Source of the DNA: Struthidea cinerea
Lineage: Eukaryota; Chordata; Aves; Passeriformes; Corcoracidae
Direction: 5' to 3'
Assembly: GCA_013397865.1 (NCBI GenBank)
Contig: VZTI01002343.1
Coordinates: 372,001-436,000 of the forward strand
Length of the DNA: 64,000 nucleotides
Shown: positions 12,209-23,043 of the stretch, one piece after another
Layout: the number at the start of each line of letters is the position of its first letter
How positions within the stretch are numbered: position 1 is the first letter of the stretch
Program-made: the position numbers and the translations under genes
The notes under the pieces: generated by a model
What the model saw: only the letters and a program-made list of their open reading frames with translations
Told to the model about the DNA's origin: nothing
The model's database searches: none

Positions 12209-12367
12209 CTGACCTGAAACATTTGCAATACAAGTGCTTCCATCTGAGCTTATCACACTAAATTCCCTTCATCTGAAGGAGGCACTTCTAGGTTTTGAGT
12301 CATCTGACCCACTTTAGGTGCTGGCTTCAGAGTGAGACGATAATAGCACGGAAGACCCAATTTCTTC
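12209..12367 (-). pseudogene. Candidate exon B, frameshifted
   Basis: On the - strand, after acceptor CTTCCTTTATAG, the frame reads KKLGLPCYYRLTLKPAPKVG then QMTQNLEVPPSDEGN and hits a stop. Shifting by one base gives FSVISSDGSTCIANVSGQ up to donor CAG|GTAAAA at 12209/12208. The exon thus looks intact except for a single-base deletion near 12257-12263. Its first base joins in phase with the upstream candidate at 13378-13463. Either the gene is dead in this bird or the assembly has an indel error. An LTR sits only about 26 bp upstream of the acceptor. Confidence 0.3.
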
Positions 12368-12393
12368 CTATAAAGGAAGTATAGATGACCAGC

Positions 12394-12977
12394 TGTGCTG
12401 GTTTTGGCTGGAGTAGAATGAATTGTGTTCACAGTGGCTGGTAAGTGGCTGTGTTTTGGATTTGTGCTGAACACAGGGTTGACAATACAGAGATGTTTTT
12501 GTTATTGCTGAGCAGGGCTTGCACAGAGCCAAGGCCTTCCTGCTTTTCTTGCTGCCACACTGGCGAGGAGACTGGGGGTGCCTGGGAGGCTGGGAGGAGC
12601 CACAGCCAGGACAGGTGACCCCAACTGACCAAAGGGAGAGTCCAGACTATGTGACATCATGCTCAGTGTGTACAGTGGGGGGAAGGAGGAGGAAGCAGGG
12701 ACTTTTGGACTGATGGAGTTTGTCTTCCCCCATAACTATTACATGTGATGGGGCCCTGCTCTCCTGGAGATGACTGAGCCCCTGCCTGCCCATGGCAAGT
12801 AGTGGATTAATCCCTTGTTTTGTTTTGCTTATGTGCAGCTTTTGCTTTTCCTATTCTTTATCTCAACCCATGAGTTTCTAGCTTTTACCCTTCCAGTTCT
12901 CTCCTCAGTCCTGCTGGTGGGGAAGTGAGCAAGCAGCTGTGTGGGGCTTGGCTACTGGCTGGGGGTAAACCACGACA
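12394..12977 (+). mobile_element. Solo LTR of a bird endogenous retrovirus (copy 2)
   Basis: The 584-bp unit starts TGTGCTGGTTTTGGCTGG and ends GGGGTAAACCACGACA. It is homologous throughout to the LTR at 7232-7808. The flanks are CCAGC on the left and CTAGC on the right, which is a 5-bp target-site duplication with one mismatch. There is no internal retroviral coding sequence, so it is a solo LTR. On the - strand it would lie just upstream of the acceptor of the candidate exon at 12209-12367, inside that putative intron. Confidence 0.85.
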
Positions 12978-13377
12978 CTAGCTCAGACCTAGATGTGTAC
13001 CGATCCATCGTCAGGCAGAGCAAGTTTTTACAGCATAAAGCAAGTTATAAAATGGACCCAAGTTCTACCACCACCTTTGCCTTATGCAATGAGACATCTG
13101 TACTTGCCAGAGATGTATCGGTCTGAAAGACTGAGTCATTTTAAAGGTCTTAACTGAAGCTGTTATCAACCACACTGCATTATCTTAAGAAATGGTGTCT
13201 CCTTAAACTGAGATGAGCAAGAAGTATATACTACTAAATCCAGTTTCCAAGTTTCAACATTGGCTCTCTCTCTGGAGTTAGAGTAAAAAGTGATAGTTCA
13301 AAAAGATGCTGTAGGAGAGCTTACTCAGTTCCATTTTGCCCCGTGATCTGGACAGTCAACTTCTGCAGCACAATTAC

Positions 13378-13463
13378 CTTGGTGAAATCATTCTCTCTGT
13401 CTTTCTTACCATAAAGTTTCCCAAGTTATCCAGGCAAACTAAAGGATTAGAGTCCCTGAAGCT
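13378..13463 (-). other. Candidate exon A2 of unidentified minus-strand gene
   Basis: On the - strand, acceptor TTATCTTCTCTAG ends at 13464 and the donor is CCAAG|GTAATTG at 13378/13377. The interior reads SFRDSNPLVCLDNLGNFMVR then KTERMISP: 28 codons plus two bases. The leftover AG plus the first G of the next segment (12367) restores an Arg codon, so the splice phase fits. An alternative internal donor (TTTATG|GTAAGAAAG, about 13410) also exists. No family recognised. Confidence 0.3.
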
Positions 13464-13498
13464 CTAGAGAAGATAAAGCAAAACTAGATTTTTCTTAC

Positions 13499-13570
13499 TA
13501 GACACTGATGAATCTCCAAAAGCTCAACTTTTCCAAAGAAATCCTCTTCAAAATAAATAAGAAATTGTAG
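13499..13570 (-). other. Candidate exon A1 of unidentified minus-strand gene
   Basis: On the - strand, acceptor CACACCCTTCGCCAG ends at 13571 and donor TGTCTA|GTAAGAAA is at 13499/13498. It is exactly 24 codons, phase 0 on both sides: LQFLIYFEEDFFGKVELLEI then HQCL. The intron to the next candidate would be only 35 bp (13464-13498), too short for normal vertebrate splicing. That weakens the model, or means one of the two boundaries is misplaced. Confidence 0.25.
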
Positions 13571-14689
13571 CTGGCGAAGGGTGTGTCAGAGATGAAATAG
13601 CAGCAGAGGAGGTGAGAAAATTGAATGTTGAGTACACTCAAGATTCACACCACATTTTAAAGAAAGGTCATTTGGACATCTCGCTTTCCTCCAACCCAGC
13701 CTGCTGAAGCCTCACTCAGAGCCTGCAGCTTCTTTCAGTCCCAGGTGGTGATTCACTGATGAGCCTTTTGGGCCATAGACCCAACAGGGAGGTTGTGCAC
13801 TCTGCTGCTGACAGGGAAGGTTTGCTAAAGCTTCTTTTCATGTGATTTATAAACAACCTCCCACAAACTGTTTGCTTTTTTGGAGGCTGCACAGCATATG
13901 TTCACCTTGGAAGGAGGTTGCTGCAGCAGAGAGAGCAACTTCTCCAACAGTCCTTCAGGCTTACACCCACTAGCCCCTGCTTTTTGCCACTCTCCATGAT
14001 CCCTTCCTCCACACCAGCTATTTTTATTCTAGTGAAAATATCAGCTGTGAACTCACTAAACCTATTTTCAGATCTTCCTCCCCTTAGAAATGGTAACAAA
14101 TACTGTACCCAAACACTTACACTTCATTCTATGAAGGGCTCTCAGCTGCAATGGTAAGATGTCCCAAATGACAAATCACACATCAGCTGAATTCATGTCA
14201 TAATTTCTAATATGCTCTTTGAATTTTTTCCTTATGGTGTATTTACTTTGACTGTTTTGTCCTCTTGCAGCTGCCTTTTCTTTCCGTACTTGTGCTCATT
14301 TCAGTCATTTTGTGTTTTATCGGGTTTTTTTATGTCTTTCCCAATATATCCCAAATGGAGATGAAGGAAGAGAGTGGTTGAAGAAAAGAAACAGTGAAGT
14401 GGTACAGAGAAGGAATAGTGAAGTGATCAGCTTTTGGCTTGAATCACTCCAATGGTTAACCATGAGCCTAGTTTTGTTCGGCTGCCCTGATGCAAGGGGA
14501 GGGCTCATAGATTTGGAGGTTGTTAGGTTTTTTTTTCAACTAGCTTCAGCAAAAGCAAAGCAGAATTTAGTGTGTGTTTCTCCATTATGCTGATGAATAT
14601 GGTCAGTACACCTTCTTTAAAATTCCCTCCTATTAAAAAAAAAAAAAAATGTATAATCAACAGGGATTTTGTGGCTTTGTTTTCCAGGC
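13571..14689. other. No gene recognised (13571-14689)
   Basis: No clear gene. A + strand segment at 14087-14153 is bounded by CCCCTTAG and CAATG|GTAAG and could be an exon of a non-coding transcript. A 13-A run lies at 14637-14649. Confidence 0.35.
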
Positions 14690-15010
14690 TTTTATTAGCA
14701 TGAGAGCCTACAGCCAGTGCAGCAGCAGCAGCATAATTACTCTCGTTCAGAAAGGAAAAATGCAATTCCTTGGAATTTAATTGGCTATGCTGAATTAATG
14801 ACCTTCCTGGTCCTAATCAGAAACAATACAAGGAAAAATTAAAGCAAGAATTATCCATTTCCTGCAAAATCTCTCCAAATTATGTCAATGCAGCCATTAA
14901 TTGCTGAAGCCATTTTATGACTGGATGCACAATAAAACAATCTAGCATTTTAGAAACCTTTACTAACTCTCTCTGCATGTTTATATCATAGCACTGGAAG
15001 TTCCTGCAAA
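14690..15010. promoter_or_regulatory. Possible conserved non-coding element
   Basis: A dense homeobox-type ATTA/TAAT cluster in moderately AT-rich DNA: ATAATTACTC near 14733, TTTAATTGGC near 14776, TGAATTAATG near 14790, CCATTAATTGCTG near 14893. There is no repeat signature and no long reading frame. The texture resembles vertebrate conserved enhancers, but conservation cannot be seen in a single sequence. Confidence 0.2.
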
Positions 15011-15606
15011 AAAGTTCGTCAACCAGTGTGTGCTCACAGATGAGAGAAACAATAACAACCTAAGTCACTAAATGGGAGTTTTTAGCCTCTAGACATAATA
15101 ACTTTGTTTAACGTAGGCTTAGGGTTTAGAAACTGTGGGTTGGGGTTTTTAAAGTAGAGATTGACAAGAAACAAAATGGAATTTGATCTTTGCAGATGTC
15201 TCTTAACCTGCATGGCTTGGGTGGCACGGAGCCTTGTTGAAAGAGGATGTTGTTTGACAGGTGGCATCAGACTGGGCTGGCCAGTGAAGGAGAAGACTAA
15301 AGCCCAGTACTAAAGAGCTCTGTTGTCAGTCTTAGGGTTCTCTTTCCAGCACAGAGAGATATGTGATCTTCCTTGACCATTTCTTCCAAACTTGCCTCTG
15401 ACTTGTTGCTTCCCTGTCCTTATCCTGAGGCTATTTCCTCTCCAGGTCTTGACTAATGAGTGCAAGTGTTTTTGCTACTTCTTTAGCTCTAATTTTCTTT
15501 CAACTTTGTCAGTCTCTTTCCTCTCCATTAAGTACAATTGTGCTTTCTTTTACAGAAAATCTGTATTTCCATATCTCAAGTTTATCTCGGTGCTAATTTT
15601 CCTTAC

Positions 15607-15652
15607 AGAAGAATTTATTCCTCTCTTCAATCTCTCTCCAGTCTGTCTCTTC
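15607..15652 (-). other. Candidate exon A0 of unidentified minus-strand gene
   Basis: On the - strand, acceptor GGGTATTTCTTGGCAG ends at 15653 and donor TCTTCT|GTAAGG is at 15607/15606. The 46-bp interior is one base plus 15 codons, KRQTGERLKRGINSS, ending in phase 0, which fits the phase-0 start at 13570. It is very short, so chance is a real possibility. Confidence 0.18.
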
Positions 15653-16358
15653 CTGCCAAGAAATACCCAGTCTCAGTATTCATATTAGAATCATCCAAAC
15701 TTTTCATCATGTCCTTGCTTACTCCCTAGTCTCTGGTCTTCTTCCCCATGCGGGTGGGCAAAGCAATCTCTTTCTCAGTGAATGGCTAGGCTGCTTTAGC
15801 CAAAACTGTTAAAATAATTTTGCTGAGAGGCTATAATCTCAGGATGGAGAATTTCAAACAAAACAGACTTTAACTTGGTCATAAAAATTGGTTAAAATTG
15901 TCTTTTCTAATTGGACAGGTTTTGTGCTACAGGCCCCAGGAATACTGATGAGTCAGTTCCATAAGATTACTGAAGCAAAGTAATCTATTGAAAGTGATAT
16001 ACTGCACCAGATACACTTATTCCAATTTATAAAACAGCAAGTTTCGTGGCCAATATTAATTTTCTTTTGCTGCAATACATGGTTTTATTTCATGCTTCAT
16101 TAACAAGTGTAGGTGTTCTTGACACTAACTCAGCTCTTTCTAATTAGGTCTCATGCATTCATGCTCTTCCTCCTACAGAGCAAAACAGGGGGACAAGGTG
16201 TTTTTAAGAAAAAAGGGACATCACTTGTTACTCATAGGCCCAAGAACTTTTAGGTTCTATTTACAAACCATTCCCAGCTTGGCAATTTCCTTAAGATGGA
16301 GGTGGTCAGCCTGCAGCCAACCAACCAACCCATCACCCAACCCAGCATGTCCAGCTCT
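15653..16358. other. No gene seen (15653-16358)
   Basis: AT-rich DNA with no recognisable feature. A short (CCAA)n-like stretch lies at 16316-16345, directly before the LTR. Confidence 0.5.
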
Positions 16359-17146
16359 GTCGTGGTTACAGGAGAAAGAGTACCAATATGGGAGTAACTG
16401 GACTATGTCTTCTACACCCATCTACATTATTCCTGGTGAACTGTTAATGGTGAGTTGTTTGCAACAGCTGTCCAGTGCACAGCCCGCCCCTCAGGCTACC
16501 AGCTGTGTGTTGCCTGAAATAAGGAGAAAAAGGCAACCCTGCAAGGGCAGGGTAATGTTTCTTTTTCTTCACACCAATGACTCAGCCCTAATAATTCCCT
16601 CTGGGGAAGCAGCAGCACAGTCCCACCCATCCTGAGGGTGTCGTCTCTGCTAATGGCCATCATGAACTCAATGGCATCAGCAGAACAGAGGGCTGCAACG
16701 ACCATCAAGAACTCCAAAAGTATCCTGTATCTCACAGGACTACATCATCCCCTTGTGAAACTCCCTGCCCAGGGCAAGGTATCGAACATTCCTGCCTGGA
16801 CTTGAGAATGTATAATCTGGGGGTTTGGGGACTGGGACCACCACCACCACTGGACATCCAGAGGAGGACACGAACTTCCACAGGAGGACCAGATCTTCCG
16901 CAGGACCACCGCTTTTGACAAGACTGCAACCACCACTTTAACAGGACTGCAACCACTGCTTAATCAGACTGCAACCACCACCCTGATCAACAGGGGCCAG
17001 GCTGTACTCTGACTTTGTGGGTTCAAGTCAGTTTTTCTGTATTGTTGCATTAATTGCAATCTTTCTATTAAATTGGAATTTCTGACTTGATATCTCTCGC
17101 AAAGTATTTGTGTGGGGTTACCGGGGTTTACTTTCAAACCAGCACA
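16359..17146 (+). mobile_element. Probable ERV LTR, different family
   Basis: The unit starts near TGTCGTGGTTACAGG and ends GGGGTTTACTTTCAAACCAGCACA. The end block 'GGGGTTACCGGGGTTTAC' followed by 'CAAACCAGCACA' is typical of avian LTRs of the ERVL/ERVK kind. A polyadenylation-like TATTAAA lies near 17067 and a TATA-like GTATAATC near 16809, as expected inside an LTR. The 5-bp flanks AGCTC and AGCAC match at four of five positions. The left end is less certain than the right. No retroviral genes lie next to it. Confidence 0.6.
16836..16985. repeat. CCA-rich degenerate tandem repeats inside LTR
   Basis: A (CCA)n tract at 16839-16851 is followed by diverged repeats built on GACTGCAACCACCAC at about 16921, 16946 and 16968, spaced 22-25 bp. 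They lie within the LTR. Confidence 0.75.
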
Positions 17147-17560
17147 AGCACTCACATCCTTCCTTCTTCCAGAGCCTCCTTGAATGCTCCCCAGCAGCTG
17201 TCCCAGAGTAAACACCTCATTCTGAGGTGGCACTGGGCCACTGTCTCTCCTGAAGCTTGTCTGCTCCATATCTTGTCCATCTCCTGTTGTGGCTTGGGGT
17301 CCCCAGGAAGGTGCAGCTGAACCATCCCATGGCCCTGACCTGCCCAAACCAGTAGGCTGGGAAGGAACTGTGGGAATATTTTGTACCTAATAGGCCACTG
17401 CTGTCTGCCTCTTTCACCAGGGCCAGCCTCGTGGCAGCAGCTAGGGTTTACCTGCACAGACCCAAAGTGGATCCAGGAGCAGTGAATGCTGCACAGGACA
17501 GCTGTAGATTGTCCTGTAGAAGGTGGCTCTTAGTGCTATGGTCTAGTTGACAAGGTGGTG
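17147..17560. other. Unassigned GC-richer block beside the LTR
   Basis: About 400 bp of higher GC with overlapping 60-125 codon frames on both strands. The right part ends GGGTTTACCTGCACA, which read on the - strand starts TGTGCAGGTAAACCC and is faintly LTR-like. It may be internal or terminal ERV sequence next to the LTR at 16359-17146. No protein motif recognised. Confidence 0.3.
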
Positions 17561-19982
17561 ATCAGTCGAAGGCTGGACTCAGTGATCTGGGAGGCTAGAG
17601 TCAGTATGTCAAGGAGCTGGAGGCAGACCATAGGGCAGGGACTGTGGTATCTGGCCCTTGCCAGACACTAAAGGAAGCTTTGTGGCCTGCTTGCCTCGAA
17701 AGGTTTAAACTAGAAAATGAAAGTGCCTCTCATGCATCAACAGTGTGTTATTTTTATGGACAAGGATAAACTTCATGGAAGCAATTCCCAAAAGCTGAAC
17801 TGTTTTATCAATTATATAGCATGTAGTAGACTGTAATCCTCCATGCATGTCAGTGTACCTCCTGTTAACCTCACTTACACCTGTCCTGACTGTCGATAGT
17901 AATTCAGCTAAATAAGAGGCATGATTGTAACATTTTATACTGCCAGAAGAATGCGCTGTTGTTAGAAGAAAATGGCGAACTGAAGTATTCTGAGAGGAAA
18001 AAATATCCCCATATCAGCAAGCACCTAAGTAAGTACAGTGCATAACACTGAACTAGTATAATAAATCCATGAGAAAATGTCTTCTCTAACACAAGATTGC
18101 CAAGTCACATCCAAGTTCTATTCTTGCAATGATAGTGCATTTAATTACAATGTTAGCAGTATCGTCATACTGCTGGGAGATGCAATTTAGCTGAGTTAAT
18201 TTTGCAAAAGTACAGAAACAATAGCATTTAAAGCACTTATGTTCAAAATAGGTGAGATACCCAGATGAGAAAGTAGGGATGAATTGTAATTCTCCTTTCA
18301 GAGATGAGGACTGAGACACCGCTCTCCCTGTTTTTCTCTTCATCTCCTTGACACCAAGGTCGCACAGAATTATGGCAGTGAACAGAACTGAGCTCAGCTG
18401 CTTCAGAGTGCCAAGCCCAGGCTTCATGCCCTACCTAAAGAAGCTTTTGCAAATCAACGCAATAACAAAATTAGACATTTTGACATACCTTATTATACTT
18501 AATTAGATAGAATTGTGTCTCCTTAATTGCCTTTATTGTATGCTGATTATATGCTGATGACAGGCATTGTGTTTTAAATTCTTAACAAGAAAGCAGGGTT
18601 TTTAAGCTCAGCTTTCAGACTATCTTTAGTGCCTTTGGCTGTATGTAAAAAGTATGGAAAGCTCCTTCAAGGAACTTTAAATCATACAGCTTACCACAGC
18701 TCTATGAAGGAAGCATTTGAAGGAGTGTACTGTGGTCCTGGACTCATTTTTTTGCCTTGCTGCCTTTGGATCGTTGCCTGAGCTGTGATTCTTCATATTT
18801 TCACAGAGCTGATCCCAGCTGGTATCTAGATGGAAACTTCTGGGCCATTGACAAAAGAAAAATAAAACCCAACAATGCTCTTGCAGTTATTTTTACACTG
18901 CAGCAGGGAGGTTGGGGAAGCTAAGGAAGTGCCAGATGTCAAGCTATAAAGTGGTCTCATATCTTGATTCCACAAAGCAGTTAGGCACACTCTGAGATCC
19001 AACTTTCTTCCAGGCAGCAGGAGATTGCATTTAGGTACATGCAAAAGAAATGTACTATAATAAGCCACCCATATATTGCAACCATCTGGGGTGCATATAA
19101 AGTGTATCACCACAAAATCCCTACAAATTTTGCGGTACAAATCTATTAAATGGAACAAGTTTTATGTCCAATAATTAAACAGCAGTTGTGCATGTTCAGC
19201 CATCAGGTGAATTATTTTAGCCAGATTTATGAATGACAAAAGTTAAAACAACTGTCATGCCCTTTTCCCTTAAACTATAAAATCTCCTGGAAACAGTCTC
19301 TTCAAAGTATTGCTTTGTTCTAAAAGTTTGTCTTTAGAGAATGAAGTTTGCCGCCCTCCCGTGTTGTTATCTAAAGGGTTGCACTGCCACCTTGTGGCAA
19401 GAAAAGCCATTTAAAATGGGGTACTGATTGTGGCTGAGGCAGAAATAAATCAAGCAAAAAGCCTAAAAAATTGAACGTAGGAAATGAACTAAGGAGTAAA
19501 TATCCTATGATAGAGATTTTATAAAAAATGGGTAGAAGATAATAATTTTCTCCACTCTTCATCACATTCCCTCCACGGGTTTCCCAAGTGGTTAGAGATG
19601 GCCTCTTCTTGGCAAGAGTTTCTTCCATTGAGTTGTGACATCAAACCCATCAATAAAAGGTCTTCAGTACTTTAAGCAGTGGAAACACACAAACTTCTTG
19701 ACAATATCGGCAGCTTGAGGTACCATCCTCTAAACGAACAGTACCAGCTTCACATCTTCAGGGTGCTTTTGCCATCCACTGCACTCTCAGAAAGCCTGGC
19801 TACTTTCAGAGACCCGTAAGCAACCCCATATGTGTCCAACACTTGATACCTGTCCTTCACATCAGCGCAGAAACTCCACAGCGTCCTTTTCTGTGTGATG
19901 ATCCTGACACCATCTTTTCACACCTTGACCCCATCCTTTCCACTTCTTTATTTCTCACACAGATGCAGATACATGCAATGGT
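17561..19982. other. No gene seen (17561-19982)
   Basis: AT-rich intergenic DNA. Reading frames of up to 113 codons on the - strand (18086-18427, 18826-19158) show no recognisable domain or splice context. Confidence 0.5.
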
Positions 19983-20190
19983 TTCATAGAATCACAGAAT
20001 ACGCTGAGTTGAAAAGGACCCACAAGGATCATTGAGTCCAACTCCTGTCCCTGCACAGAACACCCCAAGAGTCACACTATGTCTCTGAGAGCATTGTCCA
20101 AATTCCTGAACTGTCAGACTGGGTGCTGTGACCACTTCCCTGGGGAGCCTGTTCCAGTGCCCAACCACCCTCTGATACCAGATAACAAAA
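19983..20190 (-). mobile_element. CR1 LINE 3' end, truncated
   Basis: The + strand begins CATAGAATCACAGAAT, the reverse complement of the CR1 3' terminal repeat. It continues with TGAGTCCAACTCCTGTCC and GGGGAGCCTGTTCCAGTGCCC, canonical CR1 3'-UTR/ORF2-end sequence read in reverse. It stops abruptly near 20190, as 5'-truncated CR1 copies do. Only about 200 bp are present and no coding capacity remains. Confidence 0.93.
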
Positions 20191-21779
20191 TGGAAAAAAA
20201 GGAAGAAGAAAAGAAGCAGAGCTAGAAAATGTGCAAAATGTGCAAATTAAATGTAATGTTGCAGAACTAGAGTAATATGGATTGGGAGAGAGGATAAAAT
20301 TGCTGATACCTTACAACAGTTACAACCATTTACTTGGGAGACATAGTGTTTATCATCTGGTCATGGAATAGAAGTATGCTATTATTAATGAAAGCCTTGA
20401 GTACATCAGAATTAAAAGATCAGCAATCCACAAAACCTGTTACAGACAGAAGAGTTCTAGAAAGAAAAGAAAAAAAAAGGAGTAAAACTGAAATTTTTTG
20501 AAAGAACCGGGTTATAAACAAAGTAATAACAAAGTTGAGTCTCTCCTGAGAAGCTTTCTTTCACTGTACATTTTGTCATAACCAACATTTGTCTAAAGAA
20601 TCATGCTTGTATATCCAGTGGGTCCAACAGAAATCAAAGACAATGAGTAAAACTCCAGTCATTTTAATATTTATGTATATCCCTAATACTTTGCATAATT
20701 CAAGAAGACAGCTATCAGACCAAAGTAAATAAAACTGAATGTCTCAATGGAAATACAACTTATTTGAGGGGAAAAAAACCCCTCTGCTCTAAATTTTCTG
20801 GAGGTTTTTTCCCAAGTTAAAAAAAAAAATAACCTGTCTCCTTTTTTTTTTTTTTTAAGAGGAAGAGGAGAGAAAAGGGGAACTCAAGTTCATGCTCTTC
20901 AGTACCAATCTTGGCAAAGAAAAAAGTTGCAACATTATTTTTTAAAAAGTGTTTTTTTGTTCGGGAAACTGTGATATTTTTCTTTACTCTGAGTTACATT
21001 GTACTTTTGCCAATCCTCTGTTAACTATCTACTTGTATTTTCAGGCAGGAGGCATAAATTTGCAGTGAAGCAAGTCCTGAAGCCATGACCCTTTTCCCAT
21101 CAACCATTTTGCTTTAACTGCTGTAGCTAGGTCTGAATCTCAATTTCTCCTTTGCCTTTCTGTCTTTAAAAATCTGTTATCAGTAACACACTAGACATGT
21201 AGGTCAATATCTGAAGAGCCCTCACCAGGACCTCTGAATTCATGTCTGAATAAAAAGCAGTATGCTGACATTTAGCTCCTTGATTGCAAACACAAGTGTT
21301 GCCTGTGACCACAATGCAGAGTTAGATATCGAAACTCTCTTTCTTCTGCCATTTGGCTGAAAGGAAACAAGACCCTTGAACTGTTTAAGAATTTTTTTCT
21401 CTAGAAACATTTCACACAATTTGCAGCTTGTAATAACAATGTCTACAAAAGCTTAAATGTGTTTCTTGTTATTTTCTCTACTACATACACTGCTGGAAAA
21501 GCTGCCCCCCAAAACCTAACATTTTCCAGTAAATGACAGACGAAGTAATTGAGAAAGGAAGAAAGTGTGGACTTTGGTGAAGTTTTTAGGAAGCTGCAAA
21601 ATGTCTTTTTCAGTTATGGCCTTATGGCTGTAAATATGATTTTATATATTCTTTCATAATTGAATAAATGCTAAACTCCTCTAACAATGAAAGTGTTTGT
21701 TTAGAAGTAATTCTTCCCCTTCTTACATTTTAAATTTCTGTGTAAGAAAAGGGAATAAATATACACATTAAATCAAAAC
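20191..21779. other. No gene seen; A- and T-runs
   Basis: AT-rich. It contains an A10 run at 20820 and a T16 run at about 20844-20859 that could pair as a hairpin, and a purine-rich (GGAAGA)n-like strip at 20190-20220. No gene or repeat family recognised. Confidence 0.5.
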
Positions 21780-22110
21780 ATCTCCAAGTATCATGGAGCC
21801 TTGGCATGTTTGCATTCAAATGAGGAAACATTGAATGGCTTTTTGCTTTGGCCAGATGAATATGTGGTTGTGTAGAAGTCATACTGATTGATTCTTTCCT
21901 TTGCACCTGGAAACTACCACTTTTATTTGGGTTTGATTTATTCCTCTCAGAAGGAATGAAAAATGAATCTGCTTTTAGCTGTGGAATTCCATGTAATTTC
22001 AGCTACCTTTTCACTTGTTGCTAAAATGTTATGCAACTTTATCAAAGCAGGTGGCCTACTGACTTCGGCAAGCCAAAGCAAACATTATCTGTCCATCTCT
22101 AGTAATTCTG
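21780..22110. promoter_or_regulatory. Possible conserved non-coding element
   Basis: Non-repetitive block with octamer-like TTTGCATTCAAATGAGG near 21810, GGTTTGATTTATTCC near 21932 and a GCAAACATTATCTG stretch near 22078. There is no long reading frame. It is called only because its motif texture differs from the flanks. Conservation is untested. Confidence 0.15.
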
Positions 22111-23043
22111 CCACCCCCAGTGACCCACTCTGCTCATAAGTGAGCCAACCCTGCGCTTTTCTTCTCCATTAATAGTGCTCTTCTCTCCAACCTGGTCAAC
22201 AAATATCCTCATAAATTGACTGAATGGCCTCATCTTTCCCCTTTGGGTTTCCATTGTATTGTGTCAGTTCCATCTGCTTCCCAGAGACCCTGCTGAGGAT
22301 ATCCGTACTCCTGTCCTGTGTCAGGGTATCCTTGTAGCTGACACTGTTCCTCAAGGCCGCTTATACTTTGCCATCTCCCCTTCCCTACTACAGTTTTCTG
22401 CATCTCTTTATTCTTGTTCCTCTTGATGCTGTGTTTCATCAGCTTCAGTGTCACTGTATTCCTTATGTTGCTCAGTACTAGTTCCTGATTCACCAGAGAC
22501 ACTTTGCCATCACCTCCAGACTTGACATCCTGGTCATTGATCCTCCTTAAGGTCTCCAAACTGAGTGTAAAATGCTATGCCATCACTCTGACTCGAGTCA
22601 AAGGCTGACTAGGGCATGGGTAAAGGTGGTTGTAAAGGATCACAGCTAAAGATTAGCTGCTATCTAATACCCAGCCTTGCTCTGCTTCTGCTGTCGAACA
22701 CCCAGCTCTCAGTTTGCTGGTCTCCTCAGTTTTCTCTCTTCAGAAGAGTTTTGGAGTAGTTATCTGCAGGAGAGAGAAAGAAACTCTGATCCACAAGGCA
22801 AATTATCAAGTCTTCCTGTTAGAGTTGGAAGATGCACTGCTGTTAAGCAAACACAGCCTCATGGAGGTTGGTGGTGCTATGTCAAATTACAGGGATAAAA
22901 ACTGGACAGTAAAGGCAACACATACCATGTGCAACAGTTAAGAAACATGTTGGCTGTTGGAAAAAAAAATCTAATTACAAAATAAACCACTACGACTATA
23001 CCATCTTTGGATTATTGCTTATGATTAACTCGAGTTTAGTGGC
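22111..23043. other. No gene seen (22111-23043)
   Basis: A minus frame of 109 codons (22230-22559) and plus frames at 22677-22941 are open but show no domain, signal peptide or convincing splice sites. They are treated as chance. Confidence 0.45.

Noticed and set aside
16153..16635. 160-codon + frame across 16.2-16.6 kb
   Set aside because: It straddles the start of the LTR at 16359 and has no protein-family resemblance.
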